A stretch of 5,276 nt of DNA. Origin: Planctomycetota bacterium (GTDB taxonomy: Bacteria > Planctomycetota > UBA1135 > JALUZX01). Positions 1 through 5,276 of the stretch are shown piece after piece. The position numbers and the translations under genes were made by a program. The stretch's first letter is position 1. Each line of letters opens with the position of its first letter. The notes beneath the pieces were generated by a model. It was not told the origin of the DNA. It saw only the letters and a program-made list of their open reading frames with translations, and ran no database searches. The DNA lies in the NCBI GenBank assembly GCA_027011425.1, contig JALUZX010000821.1, forward strand, positions 1 through 5,276, read 5' to 3'.

Positions 1-193
1 GCTCAAGGCGGAGGGGGTGCCCCCTCCCAGGATGGAAGGCCTGGAAGTGGGCTGGTGGGTTCTCATGGACTACGGAGACCTGGTGGTTCACATTTTCCGG
101 GAAGAAGCCCGGTCCTATTACGACCTGGACCACCTCTGGGCCGACGCGCCCAGGGTGGAACTGGAACTTCCCCCCCAGGGGGAGGCTGTTTGA
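1..193 (+). CDS. rsfS: Ribosomal silencing factor RsfS, C-terminal part (5' end outside window)
   Basis: The frame beginning at base 2 is open from the window edge to a TGA at 191-193 and encodes the last 63 residues. They carry the hallmark C-terminal segment of the RsfS/YbeB/Iojap family: W-x-L-M-D-Y-G-D-L-V-V-H-I-F, then R-E-E-A-R-S-Y-Y-D-L-D-H-L-W-A-D-A-P-R-V. In this family the protein binds uL14 of the large ribosomal subunit and blocks joining of the 30S and 50S subunits, so translation is damped in starvation or stationary phase. It is cytoplasmic. The conserved D-Y-G-D and the Y-D-L-E/D-x-L-W block are both intact, and only about ten residues follow the conserved end, so the C-terminus looks natural. 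The gene ends 61 nt before the DUF255 gene on the same strand, consistent with an operon. In many bacteria rsfS sits near nadD, obgE and rlmH; those would lie to the left, outside this window. Confidence 0.93.
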   Translation, partial: LKAEGVPPPRMEGLEVGWWVLMDYGDLVVHIFREEARSYYDLDHLWADAPRVELELPPQGEAV

Positions 194-240
194 TTCCCAA
201 AAAAACGAGAAACAACCCCGTCGAGGCGGGTCTGAAATAG

Positions 241-245
241 GGAGG
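241..245 (+). promoter_or_regulatory. Shine-Dalgarno of the DUF255 gene
   Basis: GGAGG lies 9 nt before the ATG at 255. It fixes that ATG as the start. Because the site lies in a 61-nt gap after rsfS with no strong promoter in between, translation coupling is unlikely but co-transcription is plausible. Confidence 0.8.
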
Positions 246-254
246 GATCTGACC

Positions 255-2021
255 ATGGCTGAAGCGCCGTGGCTCGAGTGGAGCGAGGAGGTCTTCAAGA
301 AGGCCCAGGAAGAGGACAAGCCCGTCCTGCTCCTGCTCGTCGTCCCCTGGTGCCGGTATTGCCGGGACATGCAGGAGAGGGTCTTCCGGGACGAGAGGGT
401 GCTCCGGAACATCCGGCGCGGCTGGATTCCCGTGCGGGTCAACGCCGAGAAGCGGCCCGACATCGACGGCCGCTACAACATGGGCGGGTGGCCCACGGTG
501 GCCTTCCTCACCCCCAAGGGAGAACTCATCACGGGCACCATCTTCGTGGAACCGGAAGAACTGGTTTCCCTCCTGGAGCGGGTGGAGGATTTCTACAAGA
601 AGAACAAGGAGAAGATCGAGGAGAACATCCAGGAGAAGTGGGCCGAGAAGGAAAAGCGTGAAAAGGCCGCTCTCCGCAAGGAAGAAGGAGCCCTCTCCCC
701 CGCCATCGTCCAGACCGTGACGGACTCCATCCTGGAGGCCTTCGATCCCGAATACGGCGGATGGGGCAAAGGCCAGAAATTCCCCCACCCCGAATCCATC
801 GATTTTCTCCTGGTCCAATACGTCAAGACCGGCGACCCCCGCATGCGGGAGGTCGTGGAAAAGACCCTGGACCAGATGATGAAGGGCGGAATCTACGATC
901 CCGTGGACGGCGGGTTCTTCCGCTACTCCACCACCCGGGACTGGAAGGTCCCCCACCTGGAGAAAGTCCTCGATTCCAACGCGGCCCGGCTGGTCTTCTA
1001 CATGGACGCCGCCCAGGTCCTGGGGAGGGAAGACTACCTGGACGTGGCCCGGGGCATCGTCGACTGGATGATGAACTTCATGTACGACCCGGAGACGGGC
1101 GCCTTCTTCGGGAGCATGGACGCCGACCCGGATTACTACGCCCGGGACGCCGAAGGCCGCAGGGAACTGGGCCCCCCCAAGATCGACCGGACCATCTACA
1201 CCAACTGGAACGCCATGGCCGTGGTGGGCCTCTACCTGGCCTCGGTGGTCCTGGAGAAGCCCGAACTGCGGGAAGCCGCCGACAGGACCATGGAGTTCCT
1301 CCTGGACCGGCTCTATATCAAGGGCAAGGGTATGTTCCACTACTGGGACGGCACCTACCACCTCCCCGGGATCCTTTCGGACCAGGCCTACATGGTGCGG
1401 GCCCTGGTCTTCGCCTCCCAGTTCAACGGCAACGCCGACCTCCTGCTCCCTGCCGAGGACATCGTGGAGACCCTCCTGGACCGCCAGAAGGCCGAGGGGG
1501 GCGGCTTCTATGACATTCCCCGGAACCCCCACTCCATCGGCGGGCTCCGCCGCAGGAACCGGTCCATCCTGGAGAACTCCGTCCTGGCCGAGGCCATGGT
1601 CCGCCTGGCTTACCTCTCCAGGCGCTTCGAGTTCCTCGACGCGGCCAGGGAGACCCTGGAGGCCTTCGTCAAGGTCTACAAGGAATACGGGTATTACGTG
1701 GCCGGATACGCCCGGGCGGTGGACCTCTTCTTCTACGAGCCCCTTTTCGTCACCGTCGTGGGCGACAGGAACCACCCCAGGGCCGAGGCCCTCCGCCACG
1801 CGGCGCTCAAGACCTACGAACCCAGCGTCCTGGTCCAGTCCCTGGACCCGGCCCACGACCCCATCCTCATGGGCCGGTCGGGCTACACCCCCAGGGAGAC
1901 CCCCGTCGCCTACCTCTGCGTCGGCAAAACCTCCAAGGCCGCCGTGGAAGACCCCGACCGCCTCCCCGCAGAGATGGAGCGCATCGAGCGCGAACGCCGT
2001 GCCAGGGAGAAAAGAACCTGA
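255..2021 (+). CDS. Thioredoxin-fold / six-hairpin (DUF255, YyaL/SPATA20-like) protein
   Basis: This is a 588-residue cytoplasmic protein without a signal peptide. Residues 1-110 are a thioredoxin-like (DsbH-type) domain: the opening W-x-E-W-S-E-E-V-F-K-K-A, a C33-R-Y-C36 redox motif, R-P-D-I-D at 67-71, and G-G-W-P at 77-80 with the cis-Pro position. Residues 111-145 form a very Lys/Glu-rich, probably helical linker. From about 150 onward an (alpha/alpha) six-hairpin domain follows: G-G-W-G-K-G-Q-K-F-P-H-P at 168-179, G-G-I-Y-D-P-V-D-G-G-F-F-R-Y-S with V-P-H-L-E-K at 211-237, T-N-W-N-A-M at 316-321, and the family end A-Y-L-C-V-G-K at 552-558. Family members are usually close to 650-700 residues, so this is a compact version. 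The segment between R-P-D and G-G-W-P is shortened, and the second Cys of the usual C-terminal C-x(4)-C appears as S560. The biochemical role of the family is not well established; thiol redox or carbohydrate-linked functions are guesses. Start chosen by the GGAGG at 241-245. Confidence 0.92.
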   Translation: MAEAPWLEWSEEVFKKAQEEDKPVLLLLVVPWCRYCRDMQERVFRDERVLRNIRRGWIPVRVNAEKRPDIDGRYNMGGWPTVAFLTPKGELITGTIFVEPEELVSLLERVEDFYKKNKEKIEENIQEKWAEKEKREKAALRKEEGALSPAIVQTVTDSILEAFDPEYGGWGKGQKFPHPESIDFLLVQYVKTGDPRMREVVEKTLDQMMKGGIYDPVDGGFFRYSTTRDWKVPHLEKVLDSNAARLVFYMDAAQVLGREDYLDVARGIVDWMMNFMYDPETGAFFGSMDADPDYYARDAEGRRELGPPKIDRTIYTNWNAMAVVGLYLASVVLEKPELREAADRTMEFLLDRLYIKGKGMFHYWDGTYHLPGILSDQAYMVRALVFASQFNGNADLLLPAEDIVETLLDRQKAEGGGFYDIPRNPHSIGGLRRRNRSILENSVLAEAMVRLAYLSRRFEFLDAARETLEAFVKVYKEYGYYVAGYARAVDLFFYEPLFVTVVGDRNHPRAEALRHAALKTYEPSVLVQSLDPAHDPILMGRSGYTPRETPVAYLCVGKTSKAAVEDPDRLPAEMERIERERRAREKRT

Positions 2022-2043
2022 GCCCCGGCCCCAGACCGGCTTT
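2021..2043 (+). terminator. Possible weak terminator after the DUF255 gene
   Basis: An imperfect stem can be drawn directly at the stop codon: AGCC (2021-2024) and GG (2027-2028) pair with CC (2036-2037) and GGCT (2038-2041) around a 7-nt loop, with CC 2025-2026 bulged, followed by only TTT. The T tract is short and the stem is broken, so this may be chance in G+C-rich DNA. Its position in the 82-nt convergent gap is where a terminator would be expected. Confidence 0.22.
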
Positions 2044-2103
2044 CCAAGACGTTTCCCCTATAGAAATCAATGCCTATTTCAAGCGGTGCGCCGGCATCCC
2101 TCG

Positions 2104-3321
2104 TTACCGGACAAGCTTTTTCGCCTCCAGGCTCAAAAACCTTTCGGGGACCCTCCAAGGCGCCTTTTTCAACTTTTCTATGTACACAGGTTTCTTCCCC
2201 ATCCTGATGAAAAGGCCGCCGTCAACCTCTTCGATGACCGCGTCACCGGGGAACCCTCCCCTGCCTTCAACCTTTTTCACGCCCCCCTCTATTTTTCCAG
2301 CGTAGGGGGCCCCGAACCAGAGAAGCCAGGCCCAAGGCCCGGGGATCCCTCCCCATTTATACCGCTCCGCGCAAGGGAATTCCTCCTCTTCCCCCGTACA
2401 CCACAAAACACCCCTCTCCAGGACGTATCCCCTTTCTACATATGCGTTGGCGAAAAAGCACTCCCATGACAGGCAATTCCCGCGAAAGAAGGCGACGAGG
2501 GATTCACCCATCGCGCCCCCATTGCCGCCCTCCTGAAAGACCCTTCCATCGACAGAAAAGGAAAAATGAACCGACAAAAGGCTTTCCCCTGGAACCCCGG
2601 GCAGACACCCCTTCTTTACGGGCCCCATCCCCAACATCGCATAGAAGAAGGGCCACTTGGACTTGAACTCGCAGCTATGGTCCTTGCCTTTCGACAATTC
2701 CCCCCACTTTTTCAAAAAATATTCCGGTTTTTCGCGCACCGGAACCCGCCCGCGGCCGCGAAATTCATCGAAGGAAACCGGGTCGTAGAAGAGAGGAATC
2801 TTTTTACCGAAGCCATTCGAAAGAGATTCCAGGACCCTACGCCCTTTTCCCGCGCCCCCCTTCTTTTCCAGGAACCAGAAATTGAAAGTTACGGAGGATA
2901 CTATTTCTCTCTTTCTTTTCCCGGTTGACGGCTTTTTTACCATCTTTTTCGGCCACAAGACTTTTCCCCTCTGGGGATCGTAAAGAGCCCCGCCTTTCAA
3001 CCTGGCCAGGTAAAGGGCGAATTCTTCCATGGCCCCCCTTTCGGCGGAACCCGAAAAAGACCGGCAGGAAACCACAACCTTCCATCCCGGAGAAGGAAGA
3101 TAAGGTTCCACCTCATCCGGAAAATCCTCGGGCTCGACCGTGTCGGGGCCGACCAACCAAAACAGGGGTTCATCCCCTTTTCCGTTCTTACAAATGGACC
3201 CGTCAATAAATTCCACCCGCTTCTCCGTCCACTCAAACCGAAACCCCTTTTTTCTGAAAAACTCCTTGCAGTCCTTCCGGGTCGGCTTTTTCCGAAAGAA
3301 CAGGTATAAATCGTAGCTCAT
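2104..3321 (-). CDS. Orphan two-part protein, immunity-like (function unknown)
   Basis: The protein has 405 residues, is soluble, and has no signal peptide. I do not recognise a named family with certainty. The start M-S-Y-D-L-Y-L-F-F at 1-9 and the segment F-A-L-Y-L-A-R-L-K-G-G-A-L-Y-D-P-Q at 101-117 recall a class of N-terminal domains in uncharacterised, often immunity-like bacterial proteins. After a basic linker (about 125-140), the second part has a R-R-V-L-E-S-L...P-L-F-Y-D-P region (161-181) and the block P-G-P-W-A-W-L-L-W-F-G-A-P-Y at 327-340, followed by G-G-L-F-I-R-M-G at 368-375. That order (Trp-rich W-L-x-x-F-G-x-P-Y, then a Gly-rich strand, then the end) resembles DUF3396/Imm52-type polymorphic-toxin immunity proteins, by memory only. 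Composition differs from the neighbours: lower G+C (one 60-nt line counts about 48%), many AAG/AAA/TTT codons, and rich in Lys, Phe and Trp, so lateral acquisition is likely. The frame stays open upstream to 3618 inside the GH18 gene. The ATG at 3321 is preferred because family-like sequence begins there, although its ribosome site (AAGAG, about 9 nt upstream) is weak. No toxin gene is adjacent. Confidence 0.82.
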   Translation of the reverse strand: MSYDLYLFFRKKPTRKDCKEFFRKKGFRFEWTEKRVEFIDGSICKNGKGDEPLFWLVGPDTVEPEDFPDEVEPYLPSPGWKVVVSCRSFSGSAERGAMEEFALYLARLKGGALYDPQRGKVLWPKKMVKKPSTGKRKREIVSSVTFNFWFLEKKGGAGKGRRVLESLSNGFGKKIPLFYDPVSFDEFRGRGRVPVREKPEYFLKKWGELSKGKDHSCEFKSKWPFFYAMLGMGPVKKGCLPGVPGESLLSVHFSFSVDGRVFQEGGNGGAMGESLVAFFRGNCLSWECFFANAYVERGYVLERGVLWCTGEEEEFPCAERYKWGGIPGPWAWLLWFGAPYAGKIEGGVKKVEGRGGFPGDAVIEEVDGGLFIRMGKKPVYIEKLKKAPWRVPERFLSLEAKKLVR

Positions 3322-3391
3322 TTTCCGCGCTCTTTTCCGGCGAAAGAGACCCGAGGCGGTTGTAGATTTTGAACCATGAGGTTTCCGGGTT

Positions 3392-4765
3392 CTAACGGTT
3401 CCGGCTCTCCAGGGCGTTGGAGGCGCAAAGCCCGGAGGGGGCGGACTTGTCGGCGCACCAGGCCTGGTAGTAGAGGCCCGTGCCGAAGGGAACCCAGCCC
3501 GGCCAGGAGGCCTTCCATTGGAGGGTCCCCGTAGAGCCCGTGGTCCCGGAGAGCACGAGCCTGGGCTTGGGCAGGAGCACTCCCCCGAAGAGCTTGAGGT
3601 CCCACCGAGAGGTCCCAAGCACCAGGAAAGCCGGCGCCGAGGCGGGGGCCTTGACGAGGTCCAGGGAGAAGGCCGTGTTCGGATCGAGGGTCCCCGTTCC
3701 CTTCAGGACAGGCATACCCGCCGGCCCGGCAAGCCCCAGACCCAGATTCCGCCAGGGCGAAGTATAGGGCGCGCAAATTCTGGAGAATTCGTAGTCCTTC
3801 TGGGGAATCCCGCTGTGACGGGCGGAGACCCGACCCATCTGGCCCGATGGCGGCGGGAAGTCCCGGGTCAAGGACCAGAAGGAGAGAAGGCCGATCTTCT
3901 TCTGTCGGGCGAATGAGAGGACCATGCGCATGTCCTTCTGGTAGAAGAACTCCCCGGCCACGTCGTTCCGCCCGATCATGGGGGTGATGCCGATCATGGC
4001 CCAGACCTGGGCGCTGGTCTTGTTCTTGAGGATCCCCATGAGCTGCCTGTGGGTGTTGGCCGCGGCGGCGATCGCGTCCTTGCCCATATGCTTGCTCGGC
4101 CCGCCGTAATCCATGGCCATGATGTTCACCCCTTCGAAATCCACCCCCGCCGCCACAGCCTTGGAGACGAAGGCCTTGCCCCAGTAGTTCAAGCCCGAGG
4201 GAAGAACGGGCAGGGTGAACCATACCTTCAGCCGCCTTCGCTCTTTCTTCGCCCGGGCCTGGAGGATCTTGATGGCCTGGAACCGAAGGGCGATGGATTT
4301 GGGCCTGGCGATGGCGGCCCCTTCGATGTCGAAGTCCAGGTGGGTGAACCCGTAGACGTCGATCACCGCCTGGTAGGCGTCCACCAGGGCCTGGAGGGCC
4401 GTCGAGGGAGGCAGGGCCTCGGCGGCCCAGGCGAGTTCCATGCCCGCGGCCCCGCCGAAGGAGACCATGGCGTCGCATCCCATGGCCCGGAGCCGGGTGA
4501 TCTGGCCTGTCATGTAGGCGTTCTTCAAGGTCCCCACCCCTCCCCAGGCGGGGATGGGCTTCTGGTGGCTCTTGGAAACGATAAAGGCCAGGTTGAAGAA
4601 CTGGATCCCCACCTTCCGCGCTGTCCCGGCCAGGTCCACCTGGAAAGTGACATCCACATAAGGAGAGAAGACCCGCTCCGGCCAGACCGGCGCCGGGGGC
4701 TGGGCCGAAAGACTCCCTGAAAGGCCGAGCAGAAAGGAAAACGAAAGGGCCAGGGCGTGCTTCAT
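3392..4765 (-). CDS. Secreted GH18 chitinase-like glycosidase with C-terminal accessory domain
   Basis: The protein has 457 residues. A Sec signal peptide is clear: M-K-H, a hydrophobic core at about 4-17, and cleavage near S20/A21 (S-L-S-A-Q). Residues about 30-305 form a GH18 TIM barrel: S-F-G-G at 102-105 (the S-x-G-G strand), L-D-F-D-I-E at 143-148 with E148 as the expected acid catalyst and D144/D146 supporting it, N-I-M-A-M-D-Y at 214-220, M-I-G-I-T-P-M-I-G-R-N-D at 267-278, and F-W-S-L at 296-299 with W297 as the usual floor tryptophan. The substrate is probably chitin or another N-acetylglucosamine polymer, hydrolysed outside the cytoplasm with retention through substrate assistance. 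The first two residues of the D-G-x-D-x-D-x-E motif are T-H, as in the ChiC/bifunctional chitinase-lysozyme branch. Residues about 340-457 are a Gly/Pro/Ser-rich beta-type module (G-L-A-G-P-A-G-M-P, then L-Y-Y-Q-A-W-C near the end), similar to tail domains on planctomycete exported proteins. Start at 4765 is set by the signal peptide and GAGGAG. The immunity-like gene begins 70 nt downstream on the same strand. Confidence 0.92.
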   Translation of the reverse strand: MKHALALSFSFLLGLSGSLSAQPPAPVWPERVFSPYVDVTFQVDLAGTARKVGIQFFNLAFIVSKSHQKPIPAWGGVGTLKNAYMTGQITRLRAMGCDAMVSFGGAAGMELAWAAEALPPSTALQALVDAYQAVIDVYGFTHLDFDIEGAAIARPKSIALRFQAIKILQARAKKERRRLKVWFTLPVLPSGLNYWGKAFVSKAVAAGVDFEGVNIMAMDYGGPSKHMGKDAIAAAANTHRQLMGILKNKTSAQVWAMIGITPMIGRNDVAGEFFYQKDMRMVLSFARQKKIGLLSFWSLTRDFPPPSGQMGRVSARHSGIPQKDYEFSRICAPYTSPWRNLGLGLAGPAGMPVLKGTGTLDPNTAFSLDLVKAPASAPAFLVLGTSRWDLKLFGGVLLPKPRLVLSGTTGSTGTLQWKASWPGWVPFGTGLYYQAWCADKSAPSGLCASNALESRNR

Positions 4766-4992
4766 GCTGATCCAGACTCCTCTTGCTGGAAAACGATCCC
4801 GGAGTTGCCCCCTTGAAATGAGCCCAAAGGACGATGAATCAAGATACACCCCACACCCTTCCCGTGTAACCCCCATATCCGTGATGCCCGCCCTTACGTA
4901 AGCATCCGGAGAAACCCGCTCCTCTCAGAAGCGGTGGACCACCATGGAGAGGGCCATTAGCCCCCTTGGGGGTCGTAAAAGAAGGTGTCGTC
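4766..4992. other. Spacer with small inverted repeats between GH18 and the small ORF
   Basis: No convincing gene on either strand. It contains the GH18 leader; a 10-bp perfect palindrome CTTACGTAAG at 4893-4902; a possible stem CCGCT 4916-4920 with AGCGG 4930-4934; GGTGG-A-CCACC at 4933-4943; and a short hairpin CCCCC-TT-GGGGG at 4961-4972. It ends with the first copy of a 19-nt direct repeat. No consensus promoter for the GH18 gene is evident; a TTGATT upstream of its leader has no good partner at -10. Confidence 0.6.
4777..4782 (-). promoter_or_regulatory. Shine-Dalgarno of the GH18 gene
   Basis: Read on the minus strand, GAGGAG sits 11 nt before the ATG at 4765. It favours this start over an in-frame ATG at 4876, whose extra 37 residues would bury the signal peptide. 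Confidence 0.65.
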
Positions 4993-5016
4993 TTATCTCG
5001 TAAAAGTAGGTGTCGT
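4973..5016. repeat. Pair of 19-nt direct repeats, 25-nt period
   Basis: TCGTAAAAGAAGGTGTCGT at 4973-4991 recurs at 4998-5016 with one mismatch (A to T at the tenth base). The spacer is 6 nt. The two copies straddle the stop codon of the small ORF on the minus strand. Tandem copies of a short motif containing TGTCG are the kind of arrangement seen at the ends of some insertion sequences, where transposase binds, but no transposase gene is in the window. Confidence 0.8.
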
Positions 5017-5223
5017 TTGAAATGTGTAGCCCGCCTGGTCGTAGGGCTTGCCCATGTCCGCCTCGGGCACCCCGAGCTTCGCCTCCACGAGCCTCTCGAA
5101 TCCGTCCAGCTTGAACATGTCCCCCGCGCCCTTAGTCCTGGGATACTCGATCTTCAGGATGTTCCCCAGCCCGGGGTTCGGGAGTCCTTGGATTCCCATT
5201 CCGGCATCCCATCTCCATGCCAT
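4993..5223 (-). CDS. Small ORF of unknown function, probably a truncated gene
   Basis: It encodes 76 residues and I do not recognise the product. It has no signal peptide, no membrane segment and no cysteine. The middle part (about residues 17-65) uses G- or C-ending codons almost throughout, as expected for a real gene of this genome, and includes a K-L-D-G-F-E-R-L-V-E-A-K-L-G-V-P-E-A-D segment that is probably helical. The last ten codons before TAA (aca ttt caa acg aca cct act ttt acg aga) lose this bias completely and run into the direct repeat. The simplest reading is that the gene's original 3' end has been replaced by foreign DNA, so the final residues are accidental. Start chosen by a strong GGGAGGA 10 nt upstream. 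It could also be an N-terminal remnant of a larger gene or a genuine small protein. The first ten residues have weaker codon bias, so a later Met is possible. Confidence 0.45.
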   Translation of the reverse strand: MAWRWDAGMGIQGLPNPGLGNILKIEYPRTKGAGDMFKLDGFERLVEAKLGVPEADMGKPYDQAGYTFQTTPTFTR

Positions 5224-5233
5224 CTTCGAACGC

Positions 5234-5240
5234 TCCTCCC
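5234..5240 (-). promoter_or_regulatory. Shine-Dalgarno of the small ORF
   Basis: On the minus strand GGGAGGA lies 10 nt before the ATG at 5223. It is the main reason to treat the ORF as once translated. Confidence 0.5.
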
Positions 5241-5255
5241 TCGCGGGATCCTCGA

Positions 5256-5271
5256 AATATTAACAAATATT
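5256..5271 (-). promoter_or_regulatory. AT-rich inverted repeat, possible -10 region or operator
   Basis: AATATT (5256-5261) and AATATT (5266-5271) flank AACA in an otherwise G+C-rich region. On the minus strand it contains TAATAT (5257-5262), which could be a -10 box for the small ORF; the matching -35 would fall outside the window. The repeat could also serve as a repressor site. Weak support. Confidence 0.3.
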
Positions 5272-5276
5272 CCTCC

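Noticed and set aside
63..1856. 597-codon open frame on the minus strand opposite the DUF255 gene
   Set aside because: It is a long antisense frame typical of G+C-rich coding DNA. Its translation is dominated by Val, Gly, Leu, His and Asp with no domain, and it also overlaps the rsfS end; the plus-strand frame has clear family motifs.
1510..2469. 319-codon plus-strand frame crossing the end of the DUF255 gene and the convergent gap
   Set aside because: Composition is Pro/Ser/Arg-rich and low-complexity, without motifs; it overlaps two better-supported genes in other frames.
3372..3383. AACC-ATGA-GGTT hairpin between GH18 and the immunity-like gene
   Set aside because: Only four base pairs and no T run; not enough for a terminator call.
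3322..3618. Upstream extension of the immunity-like gene into the GH18 gene
   Set aside because: The added residues are low-complexity Pro/Arg/Gly/Ser, a shadow of the GH18 C-terminus; family-like sequence begins at the ATG at 3321.
3318..4478. 386-codon minus-strand frame overlapping the GH18 gene
   Set aside because: Gly/Arg/Pro-rich shadow frame; the alternative frame has signal peptide and complete GH18 motifs.
4049..4720. 223-codon plus-strand frame antisense to GH18
   Set aside because: Gly/His/Pro/Asp-rich antisense frame without motifs.
4766..4876. Extended start of the GH18 gene at 4876
   Set aside because: It would add 37 residues before a textbook signal peptide; the ATG at 4765 has GAGGAG upstream.
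4973..5016. CRISPR array
   Set aside because: Only two repeat copies of 19 nt with a 6-nt spacer; too short in both repeat and spacer.
5048..5263. 71-codon plus-strand frame opposite the small ORF
   Set aside because: Its Ser/Pro-rich product has no motif, no clear ribosome site precedes it, and the minus-strand frame has better codon bias and a strong Shine-Dalgarno.

Overview
The window is GC-rich bacterial chromosome (the two clear core/secreted genes are visibly about 60-70% G+C in lines counted by eye). It reads as a Planctomycetota or related (for example Acidobacteriota) genome. The best hint is the glycine/proline-rich C-terminal domain of the secreted GH18 protein, which resembles the short beta-rich tail modules that recur on exported planctomycete proteins. 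This assignment is an inference, not a demonstration.

Layout: (1) 1-193, plus strand: the last 63 codons of rsfS, the ribosomal silencing factor. (2) 255-2021, plus strand: a thioredoxin-fold / six-hairpin (DUF255, YyaL/SPATA20-like) protein, with a good Shine-Dalgarno 61 nt downstream of rsfS and probably co-transcribed with it. (3) 2104-3321, minus strand, convergent with gene 2: a 405-residue protein that is Lys/Phe/Trp-rich, noticeably lower in G+C than its neighbours, and has the look of a polymorphic-toxin immunity-type protein. It is probably horizontally acquired. (4) 3392-4765, minus strand: a secreted GH18 chitinase-like glycosidase with signal peptide, intact DxDxE catalytic core and a C-terminal accessory domain. 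(5) 4766-4992: a 227-nt spacer holding the GH18 leader, several small inverted repeats and the first copy of a 19-nt direct repeat at 25-nt spacing. (6) 4993-5223, minus strand: a 76-codon ORF with a strong ribosome binding site. Its codon bias collapses near its 3' end, at about 5030, close to where the repeat begins, so it looks like a gene truncated by a rearrangement or insertion.

The genes do not form one pathway. The left side is a housekeeping translation/redox-type operon end. The right side is accessory: an exported polysaccharide-degrading enzyme, a laterally acquired immunity-like orphan, and a junction that looks like the scar of a mobile element. No tRNA, rRNA, CRISPR array or intact transposase is visible. 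The best candidates for something undescribed are the orphan immunity-like gene and the repeat/truncation junction at 4973-5030.
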